The position numbers and the translations under genes are program-made. 21,412 nt of DNA from Bacteroidales bacterium. GTDB taxonomy: Bacteria; Bacteroidota; Bacteroidia; Bacteroidales; GCA-2748055. Shown one piece after another: positions 7,527 through 14,401 of the stretch. The DNA is taken from NCBI GenBank assembly GCA_023135025.1, contig JAGLTY010000004.1, positions 1 to 21,412 of the forward strand. The letters are read 5' to 3'. The notes beneath the pieces were generated by a model. That model saw only the letters and a program-made list of their open reading frames with translations, was not told the DNA's origin and did no database searches. Within the stretch, counting starts at the first letter, position 1. Every line of letters begins with the position of its first letter.

Positions 7527-10207
7527 TACTCTTGCTCTATATAGTGTTTCTGGAAAAACAGGTAGTATGGTGTAAGCTCCTTCCTTTCCGAGAGAGTTCC
7601 AAAATTATCCCGGGATATGATCATCATCCTGTATTGCGAGAGAGCAATTCCAGCAAGGATCGATTCACGGTTCTCCACGATGTCCCGGAGATACCTGGTT
7701 GCTGCCTCAGCATTAATAAACAGTTTTACAACCAACACATTGTATGAGTCAACCATTTCGATCTGATCGATGGAGAGATCATATTGATTATAATGATCCA
7801 GGTTGTGGTTTAACAGATCAAAACTGACCTGGTTCACATTCTGACTGGAATGGATAGCCAGGAGCAGATAGTGTTCCTGAGAAGAATCGATTGCTGCATA
7901 GACCTCCTCAGCCTCAGCAACCTGATCGGCCTCCCTGATTTCCGGGAATTCCACATACATATAATCAATGATCTCCTGGGCCTGCAGACTCTCCTCTGTT
8001 GAAGGATGTTGTGAGATCAATGAGTCAAGTGCCACCTTCATCACCTCTTTCCCATCCAGTGCTCCCAGTGCCATGGCCCGTATATACTGAAACTTGGGAA
8101 TAAGCGGATCGTCCGCATAAAGCACAAAGGCATTATCAGCACCGGTAATCACCCCGGTATAGTTTTTCTGTTGATAGAGTTTGAATATCCCTTCATAGTA
8201 TCGCACCACAAGCATCTCCTCCTCTTCCAACTCCTTCAGGTAGTTGGGATTATTCAACAGCTTTGCATAATGCGACTCGGGATAGAGAACGGTGAGCTGA
8301 TTGGCATAATATTTTGCCTCTGTGGGATTCTGAATATTGTTGTCTAATTCGTACAGGTAGTAGTATGCCGATGGACCGTGCCCTGATTCGGGATAACGTT
8401 TTATCAGCTCTTTGAAAGCTTTTATAGATTCGTCATAATCAAGCAGTTGCTCCTTATAGATCACCCCAATATTAAAGAGTGATTCCTCCAGTCTTCCATC
8501 GGAAATCTCCATAGCAGAATCGGTCAATGGGATTGTGACCAGGTAAAACTCCCGCGTTTTATTGTTTAAAACGGGGGTGCTGCCACCTCCTTCAAGGGTA
8601 TCCGCTTCAGCCACCTGCTCCAGGTTAAGCTCGGAGAGTGTACGCTTGCTTTTTCTTCTCCAGTTATCCTCCAGGGTACGTTCCCCCCACTTCATTCTGA
8701 ACTCGGGCTGACCAAAACTTTTGGCATTCAGATTATAGAAATACCACTGACCACCCTGTTGACCTTCCCTTCCTCCTGAAGTCTGGTTACTGCCATAAAG
8801 CATCGACTGGTTAAAGGCCAGTTCCTGCATAGCCTGCTGCTCAGCAAGCCGGGCCTCCTCCTCCTCCTTTATCACCTCTTCAATAATACCATCGATAATG
8901 GCCAGTCGCTGCTCTTCAGGCAGGGCCGCCAGCATCTGAACACTATCCTCCAGTTCGTAGGTAGAGACATTGTAGACCAGATCATCCAGACTCGCCGAAA
9001 GTGATGCCAGTCCGGCATAACCGGGATAGTCCCTGTCCAGGAAAGAGACAGCAGAATCGTAATAGGCAGCAGAAAGTATATAGTCGGGTGTTTCGTAAAA
9101 GATCTCTGCCAGGGTAAGTGAGGAGTATCCTTTCTGATACTGGTTCTGAATGCTGGTTGAGACCGACAACTGGTAGTACTCTATAGCTTCATCCCTCGCA
9201 CCCTCTTCCATGGCAATATTTCCCAGTGCAAAATATATCTGATCCTTATACTCCATGTTCTTGCTGTCTCTCAACATTTTCCTGAGCAGTTTCTTCAGAT
9301 CATTACTGCTGGTTTTGCCCGATTCAAAAACCTCGGCCATGCTCACACGTGCATTAAATGCCATTTCGTAAGGAGGGTTGTATCTTGTTACCCGTTTGTA
9401 CTTTGCAAGTGCCAGGTTGTTCTGGTCGGAGGCTTCATAGAGTTGAGCCAAAATATAGGTATACCTTATTTTATCCTCCTTGGAAACTCCTTTCTGCTCC
9501 ATGGCCAGTTCCAGCTGCTCAGCGGCCACAGGGTACTCCTGGTTTTTAAGATGGAGCTGTGATCTGGTGGTATGGTATGTTCTGAGGTACTCTTTCGGTA
9601 GTGTTGCCTCATCCGCGAGAGCAATCAGAATCCGTTCAGCCTCTCTCTCTTCACCAATCATGATATAGGCACGGCTCAGCCAGATCATGGCCAGGTAGCG
9701 AACCTCCTCATCGGGGAAGGTAACCATGATATGCTTGAATGTTTCAGCGGCCAGGAAAAACTCACCCTGGTACATATAGGCCTTACCCATGAGCATGTAT
9801 GAATCATCGACCCACTTATTGTACTCGTTTTTATCGTAGAATGCCCTGTCTTTAGCAGACTGGTTTCCCTCCTTTACCTTGGGTTTGGCAGTGATGGAAT
9901 GGACAGTGATTACCTTGGTAGCCTTGTCGATGGCCCGCTTCATATCGCTTGACACAGCTGAATTCACCGCCTCATTCTCGTAAAGAAACAGGTCAAGAAT
10001 ATGATTATAATTGTTCTTAACAGAATTGTTGGCTTTCTCTATGCCCCGTTTATAACTTTCATTCCCGTTAAAATAGACGTTGTAATGGGAGGTGAGGTTG
10101 TGATAGTTCCTGGACAATGAAGTGTTCTTCTCCACGGAGCATGATACAAGGCCGTAGATAAAAGGGAGGGCCAAAACCACCCAGTATATGGTCTTCCGGG
10201 AAAGCAA
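7526..10207 (-). CDS. porW: PorW/SprE-type tetratricopeptide lipoprotein of the type IX secretion system
   Basis: Outer-membrane-associated TPR lipoprotein needed for T9SS function (PorW in Porphyromonas, SprE in Flavobacterium). The signal peptide ends LVSC, giving lipidated Cys23. The mature N-terminus has YHNLTSHYNVYFNGNESYKR (35-54), typical of the family. TPR-like helices follow over about 130-390. An acidic coiled coil (IIEEVIKEEEEARLAEQQAM, 441-460) and a Gly/Gln-rich linker come next. The family signature is WYFYNLNAKSFGQPEF (488-503) followed by MKWGERTLEDNWRRKSKR. Further TPR helices lie at about 575-650, and a C-terminal domain (about 770-893) ends the protein. The start is TTG at 10207: the next in-frame upstream stop is eight codons before it with no ATG between, and the signal peptide begins right there. 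The stop overlaps the porX ATG (TAATG), so the two are co-translated. Confidence 0.85.
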   Translation of the reverse strand: MLSRKTIYWVVLALPFIYGLVSCSVEKNTSLSRNYHNLTSHYNVYFNGNESYKRGIEKANNSVKNNYNHILDLFLYENEAVNSAVSSDMKRAIDKATKVITVHSITAKPKVKEGNQSAKDRAFYDKNEYNKWVDDSYMLMGKAYMYQGEFFLAAETFKHIMVTFPDEEVRYLAMIWLSRAYIMIGEEREAERILIALADEATLPKEYLRTYHTTRSQLHLKNQEYPVAAEQLELAMEQKGVSKEDKIRYTYILAQLYEASDQNNLALAKYKRVTRYNPPYEMAFNARVSMAEVFESGKTSSNDLKKLLRKMLRDSKNMEYKDQIYFALGNIAMEEGARDEAIEYYQLSVSTSIQNQYQKGYSSLTLAEIFYETPDYILSAAYYDSAVSFLDRDYPGYAGLASLSASLDDLVYNVSTYELEDSVQMLAALPEEQRLAIIDGIIEEVIKEEEEARLAEQQAMQELAFNQSMLYGSNQTSGGREGQQGGQWYFYNLNAKSFGQPEFRMKWGERTLEDNWRRKSKRTLSELNLEQVAEADTLEGGGSTPVLNNKTREFYLVTIPLTDSAMEISDGRLEESLFNIGVIYKEQLLDYDESIKAFKELIKRYPESGHGPSAYYYLYELDNNIQNPTEAKYYANQLTVLYPESHYAKLLNNPNYLKELEEEEMLVVRYYEGIFKLYQQKNYTGVITGADNAFVLYADDPLIPKFQYIRAMALGALDGKEVMKVALDSLISQHPSTEESLQAQEIIDYMYVEFPEIREADQVAEAEEVYAAIDSSQEHYLLLAIHSSQNVNQVSFDLLNHNLDHYNQYDLSIDQIEMVDSYNVLVVKLFINAEAATRYLRDIVENRESILAGIALSQYRMMIISRDNFGTLSERKELTPYYLFFQKHYIEQE

Positions 10208-10220
10208 ATCAGTCCAGTTA

Positions 10221-10236
10221 TGACAAGTTTATGTCA
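10221..10236. repeat. Inverted repeat TGACA-N6-TGTCA in the porW leader region
   Basis: Five-base arms TGACA and TGTCA with a six-base spacer lie 14-29 bases upstream of the TTG start of porW. It could be an operator half-site pair or a weak hairpin near the ribosome site. Chance occurrence is possible. Confidence 0.25.
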
Positions 10237-10261
10237 GGTTCTTACAAATAATTAACTGGTT

Positions 10262-10283
10262 TTGATATAAGTTATTTTATCAA
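10262..10283. repeat. Imperfect 22-base palindrome (TTGATA-N10-TATCAA) upstream of porW
   Basis: The arms TTGATA and TATCAA match exactly, and two more pairs inside agree (8 of 11 half-site positions). It lies in the 92-base gap between nfu and porW, 55-76 bases before the TTG start, and suits a dimeric regulator. I found no convincing -33/-7 pair in this gap, so the porW promoter remains unassigned. The hexamer TTGATA also occurs in the repeat upstream of ald. Confidence 0.3.
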
Positions 10284-10299
10284 CTTAGAAAAAAACCGC

Positions 10300-10536
10300 C
10301 TAACCATTCACATCCACCACCTCTTTTATCTCGGGAACCTCCTTTTTTACAGCTATCTCAACACCGGCTTTCAGAGTCTGTACACTGAACGGACAGCCAT
10401 TACATGCCCCTTTCAGCTCTACCCTGACCACCATATCGTCTGTAATATCTACCATGACGATATCACCACCATCTGCAACCAGGTAGGGTCGAATCTTTTC
10501 CAATGCCTTTTCGACGCGTTCTTTAATCGCTTCCAT
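10300..10536 (-). CDS. NifU-like (Nfu) Fe-S cluster protein
   Basis: Small cytosolic carrier or scaffold that holds a [4Fe-4S] cluster between two subunits and passes it to target enzymes. The 78 residues form a stand-alone NifU C-terminal domain: IRPYLVADGGDIVMVDI (15-31) and the cluster ligands in LKGACNGCPFS (41-51, a CxxC pair), then TLKAGVE. It starts 12 bases after the stop of the Mrp-type ATPase, so the two Fe-S handling proteins form an operon. After the stop comes a short T run without a clear stem, so I do not call a terminator. Confidence 0.92.
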   Translation of the reverse strand: MEAIKERVEKALEKIRPYLVADGGDIVMVDITDDMVVRVELKGACNGCPFSVQTLKAGVEIAVKKEVPEIKEVVDVNG

Positions 10537-10548
10537 TATTCCATTTTA

Positions 10549-11652
10549 TTATTTTGTTGTGATCTCCACCTTTTGGGTTGGCCCCTGCTCTGCATTCCGT
10601 CTTTTCAGTGCATTTTCAACCTCCCTGGAGAGAAGCCGGAATGCCTCACCGGATTGATTATCTGCTGAAAGGGCAACAGGTTTTCCGGAATCGCCCGATT
10701 CCCTGATTCCCTGAACGATGGGCACCTGTCCCAGCAGAGGAATCCCCATCTTTTCGGCCAGTTTCTTACAACCCTCTTTCCCAAAAATATAATACCTGTT
10801 ATCGGGCAGTTCCTCGGGAGTAAACCACGACATATTCTCCACAAGACCAAGTACCGGTACATTGATCTTCTCTCCGGCAAACATGTTGATTCCTTTAATC
10901 ACATCGGCCAGGGCCACCTCCTGCGGTGTGCTTACAATCACCACTCCCGTGACCGGGACCTCCTGTACCATGGTCAGGTGTACATCACCTGTGCCCGGTG
11001 GCAGGTCGATCAACAGGTAATCCAACTCGCCCCAGTCGCCCTGGGAAATCAGCTGCTTCAATGCGCTGGTGGCCATGGGACCTCGCCAGATTACCGCATC
11101 TTCCGGCTTTATAAAAAATCCAACCGACAATAACTTTACCCCGTACTTTTCAATGGGTATGATCCATTCCACACCGTCCTCAGTATGGGCCGAGGGACGG
11201 TCGCTTTCTACCCCAAACATCTTGGGTATGGAGGGGCCATACACATCTGCATCAATCAGTCCCACACTTGCACCTGATTGTGCCAGTGCCACAGCAAGGT
11301 TGGCTGCCACAGTAGATTTACCCACACCACCTTTCCCCGATGCTATAGCAATAATATTTTTCACATAAGGTAAAACTTCACGTTGTGGCGGAGGGTCCGG
11401 AACCAATACCTGAATATGCCCCTTCTGCAGGGACTCCTCACCAAATGTTCCATTGACAGCCCTCATGCACGCCTTTTTTATGGATTGAATAAAGGGATCA
11501 TTGGCCCTGCCAAACTGCAAACCGATCCATAATTCACCCTCCCGGTATGTCACCTCGGTAACCATCCCCGATGATACGATGTCCTCTTTTGTTTCAGGGT
11601 GACGAATTTTTTCCAATACCTCCAGAATTTTCTCCTTCTGTATCTCCATCAT
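10549..11652 (-). CDS. mrp: Mrp/ApbC-type P-loop ATPase, Fe-S cluster carrier
   Basis: Cytosolic ATPase of the Mrp/NBP35 family that carries and delivers Fe-S clusters. Residues about 1-90 form the MIP18/DUF59-like domain. The ATPase domain begins at IIAIASGKGGVGKSTVAANL (100-119), with the deviant Walker A loop, then LIDADVYGPSIPKMFG (132-147), the IWRGPM block, LIDLPPGTGDVHL (214-226) and VSTPQEVALAD (240-250). Most Mrp proteins have a CxxC cluster ligand pair after ENMS; here the text is ENMSWFTPEELPDNRYYIFG, without cysteines, as I recall for other Bacteroidota. The ATG at 11652 is followed by a second ATG. It is followed at 12 bases by the Nfu gene. A -7-like box lies 21 bases upstream of the ATG. 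Confidence 0.92.
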   Translation of the reverse strand: MMEIQKEKILEVLEKIRHPETKEDIVSSGMVTEVTYREGELWIGLQFGRANDPFIQSIKKACMRAVNGTFGEESLQKGHIQVLVPDPPPQREVLPYVKNIIAIASGKGGVGKSTVAANLAVALAQSGASVGLIDADVYGPSIPKMFGVESDRPSAHTEDGVEWIIPIEKYGVKLLSVGFFIKPEDAVIWRGPMATSALKQLISQGDWGELDYLLIDLPPGTGDVHLTMVQEVPVTGVVIVSTPQEVALADVIKGINMFAGEKINVPVLGLVENMSWFTPEELPDNRYYIFGKEGCKKLAEKMGIPLLGQVPIVQGIRESGDSGKPVALSADNQSGEAFRLLSREVENALKRRNAEQGPTQKVEITTK

Positions 11653-11672
11653 TCACTCAAAAATTAATTGCC

Positions 11673-11680
11673 CAAAGATA
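11673..11680 (-). promoter_or_regulatory. Candidate -7 box (TATCTTTG) for mrp-nfu
   Basis: The minus-strand octamer TATCTTTG matches TAnnTTTG exactly in the 52-base gap between atl and mrp and would give a leader of about 15 bases. No TTG is found at the -33 distance (the nearest is TTA), so the promoter may be weak or activator-dependent. Confidence 0.35.
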
Positions 11681-11704
11681 GCTTTTTTTATTTAGATTAA
11701 GTAT

Positions 11705-12043
11705 TCATAGGCCCAGTTCTTCCACTGGGTCCCAGAACATATCCTCCAGATTTACTATGCGGTTTTCCTCGATAATGGCACCTTCATTTTCAAGCATCTC
11801 CTGCATCAGTCTGGTCCCCTCAAAATGGTGCTTCCCGGTCAGCATTCCCACCCTGTTAACCACCCGGTGTGCAGGGATATATTGAGGTGATGTATGGCTC
11901 TGGTTCATGGCCCAGCCCACCATCCTGGCAGCACCCGGCGACCCCAGGTACCGTGCAATGGCCCCGTATGTGGTTACCCTGCCATAAGGAACCATCCTTG
12001 TCACATCATAAACTCGCTGAAAGAAACCTCTATTCTGAGTCAT
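11705..12043 (-). CDS. Alkyltransferase-like protein (MGMT fold without the reactive cysteine)
   Basis: Small DNA-binding protein of the Ada/OGT C-terminal family. In 112 residues it keeps the fold: VPYGRVTTYGAIARYLG (18-34), the arginine-finger region GAARMVGWAM (37-46) and the active-site loop IPAHRVVNRVG (56-66). The usual PCHR motif reads PAHR, so the alkyl-accepting Cys is Ala58. Known alkyltransferase-like proteins bind O6-alkylguanine, flip the base and hand the lesion to nucleotide excision repair; they cannot remove the alkyl group. I therefore do not name it ogt. Its start overlaps the end of trmB by 14 bases, so the two are translationally linked. Confidence 0.88.
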   Translation of the reverse strand: MTQNRGFFQRVYDVTRMVPYGRVTTYGAIARYLGSPGAARMVGWAMNQSHTSPQYIPAHRVVNRVGMLTGKHHFEGTRLMQEMLENEGAIIEENRIVNLEDMFWDPVEELGL

Positions 12044-12737
12044 CGGTCAACGCCCTGATCTCCTTTCCGGCAGGAAGCCTGAAACGGATATAGTTAATTT
12101 TAGTGCCTTCGGCCAGAAAGCGCTTTTCGTAATAGGTCTGGATTGTTACTATCTCATCATTCCACCCTTCATGGTACACATCTGTTGAATTTTGCTCCAC
12201 CGGCATGTTGTTAAAACGGACCAGCTCCAGGGTGTCGTTATAGAATTGGAGGTTGTCGGTTTTCAAATGAACCATGCCCCCATCTTTGAGGAATGCCCTG
12301 TAGCTGTTCAAAAAGTGGGCGCCGGAGAGGCGCTTTTTTTGCCTATGTCTCTTCTCCTGTGGATCGGGAAAGGTGATCCAGATCTCATCGACCTCATTCC
12401 GGGAAAAAAAAGAGTTGATGAAATCGATTCGTGTGCGTAAAAAAGCCACATTCGTCAGGCCCTCATCCTGGGCAGCTTTTGCCCCTGTCCATATTCGGGC
12501 TCCTTTGATATCCAGCCCCATAAAGTTCTTCTCCGGATAGTTCCTGGCCAATCCAACGGTATATTCACCCTTCCCGCAACCCAGCTCCAGGATCAATGGA
12601 TGATCGTTCCCGAAAACATCCCTGCACCACTTTCCTTTCAGGTGATGATCCCTGCCAAAAACCTCTTCCAAAGGAGGTTGAAAAACCCTTTCAAGACTCT
12701 CCAACTCCCTGAATCTGAAAAGTTTCTTCTTTCCCAA
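12030..12737 (-). CDS. trmB: tRNA (guanine-N7-)-methyltransferase TrmB
   Basis: Makes m7G46 in tRNA using S-adenosylmethionine. The 235 residues contain the class I methyltransferase fold: LILELGCGKGEYTVGLA (48-64) is the SAM-binding loop, LDIKGARIW (75-83) the next strand, ITFPDPQEKRHRQKKRL (121-137) the family signature, and HLKTDN (157-162) a conserved substrate block. The start is TTG at 12737: the encoded MGKKKLFRF fits the family N-terminus, and no in-frame ATG is seen upstream. It begins five bases after the gldH stop and its 3' end overlaps the alkyltransferase-like gene by 14 bases, as part of the holB-side cluster. Confidence 0.94.
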   Translation of the reverse strand: MGKKKLFRFRELESLERVFQPPLEEVFGRDHHLKGKWCRDVFGNDHPLILELGCGKGEYTVGLARNYPEKNFMGLDIKGARIWTGAKAAQDEGLTNVAFLRTRIDFINSFFSRNEVDEIWITFPDPQEKRHRQKKRLSGAHFLNSYRAFLKDGGMVHLKTDNLQFYNDTLELVRFNNMPVEQNSTDVYHEGWNDEIVTIQTYYEKRFLAEGTKINYIRFRLPAGKEIRALTDDSE

Positions 12738-12742
12738 GACGG

Positions 12743-13210
12743 TTATGGATTGATACGTTCGATTCGGACTCCCAGATCGGTCACTGGGAGTTCCGGTTGT
12801 CTCATGGCCTGTTCAAGGGTAAAGACATAGGTGCCCGGGATCCGAAACTGGGTCTGCCTCCTGTAAAGCAGCATTAACTCCCTGATGTTACCGTTCCCCT
12901 TACCTGTCCACTCCCCATCCGGGGTAGCCAGGACCATATTGATGGTATCGGTCAGGTGCTGTCCCGAAGGGCTTTTCACATGAACAAACATATAGAGGTT
13001 GCTCAGGGGATAGTCCACAGTATGACGTACCTGAATATAGATGTTGTGCATAGAGAGCGTATCGGAAATACCGGCTTTGAACTCCATGGCATCCTGCCAT
13101 CTCCACACCCCCTTGTCCGTTCGCTTATACTGGTCGTAAACCATACCTGAATCGCACGACAAGGTTTGCAGCAGAAGTAGCGTAACAGAAATAAGGATTG
13201 GATATCTCAT
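12743..13210 (-). CDS. gldH: Gliding-motility-type lipoprotein GldH
   Basis: Lipoprotein named after the Flavobacterium gliding gene; it is also found in non-gliding Bacteroidota, and its exact role is not settled. From the ATG at 13210 there are 155 residues. The signal peptide ends TLSC with lipidated Cys19. Family blocks seen are VYDQY soon after the Cys, the strand IYIQVRHTVDYPLSNLYMFV followed by SPSG, DTINMVLATPDGEWTGKGNG, and near the end YVFTLEQAMRQPELPVTDLG. A TTG one codon earlier (13213) is possible, but the ATG sits in a TGATG overlap with the upstream stop, which argues for ATG. Its neighbours are the PSP1/RicT-like gene and trmB. With porW and porX in the window this supports a T9SS-bearing host, but gliding itself cannot be concluded. 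Confidence 0.85.
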   Translation of the reverse strand: MRYPILISVTLLLLQTLSCDSGMVYDQYKRTDKGVWRWQDAMEFKAGISDTLSMHNIYIQVRHTVDYPLSNLYMFVHVKSPSGQHLTDTINMVLATPDGEWTGKGNGNIRELMLLYRRQTQFRIPGTYVFTLEQAMRQPELPVTDLGVRIERINP

Positions 13211-14361
13211 CAATTTTTTCGGTAATTTCTGGGAGGTCTCTGTCTCTTCTTTCTCTTTCTGGATTTCTCCTTTTCAAAACGTGTTAGAGATCCCTGTCCG
13301 GCCCCATTGGTATATTCCAGGCTTTCCGGTCTGTCAGGGATGATGATCTCAATCAGTTCATCGGGAACTTTTCCGTTTCTGTTCATTGCCTGTACCTCCA
13401 ACACCCGCTCGGTAGGAACCGGTATCAGAGCCTGGCCACCGCCATTCCCGGTTCCGTACCACATTATACCACGGTAAACATCCGTTTTCAGGTGATACGC
13501 CTCACCCTGTTTTGTCTTCAGGACGGTACCGGTATCAGGAAAATGCTTTCGTGCATCCTCATAACCGGCCAGTTCATAATTGAGGCAACATTTTAGTTTG
13601 CCACACTGTCCTGCAAGTTTCTGCGGATTCAGTGCCACCTCCTGCACACGAGCCGAATGAGTGCTCACCGAGACAAAGTTGGTAACGAATGTTGAACAGC
13701 AAAGCTCCCTTCCACAGGTACCAATCCCGCCGATCCTTCCCGCCTCCTGCCTGGCGCCAATCTGTTTCATCTCTATACGGATCCTGAATGATTCCGCCAG
13801 TACCTTGATCAGTTCCCTGAAATCGACACGTTCATCGGCAATATAGTAGAAGATGGCCTTGGTACCATCGCCCTGGTACTCTACATCCCCAATCTTCATG
13901 TTCAATCCCAGGTCCGTAGCCATCTTTCTGCTCCGGAGCATGGTATCCTCCTCCTGGTGGATGGCCTCCTTCCATTTATCAATATCCACCTGTTTTGCCT
14001 TGCGGTAAACCTTCTTTAGCTCTTCCCTGTTTCCATGATATTTTGTCTTCTCGCGATGCTTCTCAACAATCTCCCCTGCAAGTGAAATAATCCCGATATC
14101 GTGCCCGGGCGATGCTTCCACAGCTACAATATCACCCCTCTTCAGTCTCAGTTCATTTACATTTCTGTAAAAACCCTTTCTTGTGTTTTTAAACCGCACC
14201 TCAATCACATCGGGAATATCCAGTCCAGACATTTCCCTCAACCAGTTGTAGGATTCAAGTTTGGAACAGCTTCCAAAATAGGAATCGATCTTTTCCAGGT
14301 TCTCTTCATTGACCTCCAACTGTTTTTCTTTACAGCAACCTCTCGCTCTCAGGCTTTCCAT
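13210..14361 (-). CDS. PSP1-domain protein, RicT/YaaT-like
   Basis: Relative of Bacillus RicT (YaaT), which with RicA and RicF forms a Fe-S-containing complex affecting RNA processing; the role in Bacteroidota is not established. The 383 residues are longer than RicT (about 275). A Cys-bearing N-terminus (Cys9, Cys10, Cys32) precedes the PSP1 region, with VIEVRFKNTRKGFYRN (52-67), LKRGDIVAVE (73-82), and the hallmark cysteines in GTCGRELCCSTF (214-225) and AGQCGKLKCCLNYE (250-263). The last 25 residues are a basic tail, rich in Lys and Arg (KSRKRKKRQRPPRNYRKN). Its stop overlaps the gldH start by one base. The candidate promoter leaves only four bases before the ATG, so the mRNA may be leaderless. 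No ricA or ricF is seen in the window. Confidence 0.88.
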   Translation of the reverse strand: MESLRARGCCKEKQLEVNEENLEKIDSYFGSCSKLESYNWLREMSGLDIPDVIEVRFKNTRKGFYRNVNELRLKRGDIVAVEASPGHDIGIISLAGEIVEKHREKTKYHGNREELKKVYRKAKQVDIDKWKEAIHQEEDTMLRSRKMATDLGLNMKIGDVEYQGDGTKAIFYYIADERVDFRELIKVLAESFRIRIEMKQIGARQEAGRIGGIGTCGRELCCSTFVTNFVSVSTHSARVQEVALNPQKLAGQCGKLKCCLNYELAGYEDARKHFPDTGTVLKTKQGEAYHLKTDVYRGIMWYGTGNGGGQALIPVPTERVLEVQAMNRNGKVPDELIEIIIPDRPESLEYTNGAGQGSLTRFEKEKSRKRKKRQRPPRNYRKN

Positions 14362-14365
14362 AGTG

Positions 14366-14395
14366 CAAAAATAGAGATTCAGTTCTTAAATCAAA
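14366..14395 (-). promoter_or_regulatory. Strong Bacteroidota-type promoter match before the ricT-like gene
   Basis: Minus-strand TTTG (14395-14392), an 18-base spacer and TATTTTTG (14373-14366, exact TAnnTTTG) lie within the 40-base gap after holB. This is the best promoter match in the window. The ATG begins four bases after the box, so transcription would start at or very near the start codon. Confidence 0.5.
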
Positions 14396-14401
14396 ACAGG
14401 A

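Noticed and set aside
10284..10299. T-run terminator after nfu
   Set aside because: GCGG followed by seven T on the minus strand has no matching upstream stem that I can fold.
11863..11876. Active O6-methylguanine-DNA methyltransferase call
   Set aside because: The essential Cys of PCHR is Ala (PAHR), so a methyltransferase name would be wrong.
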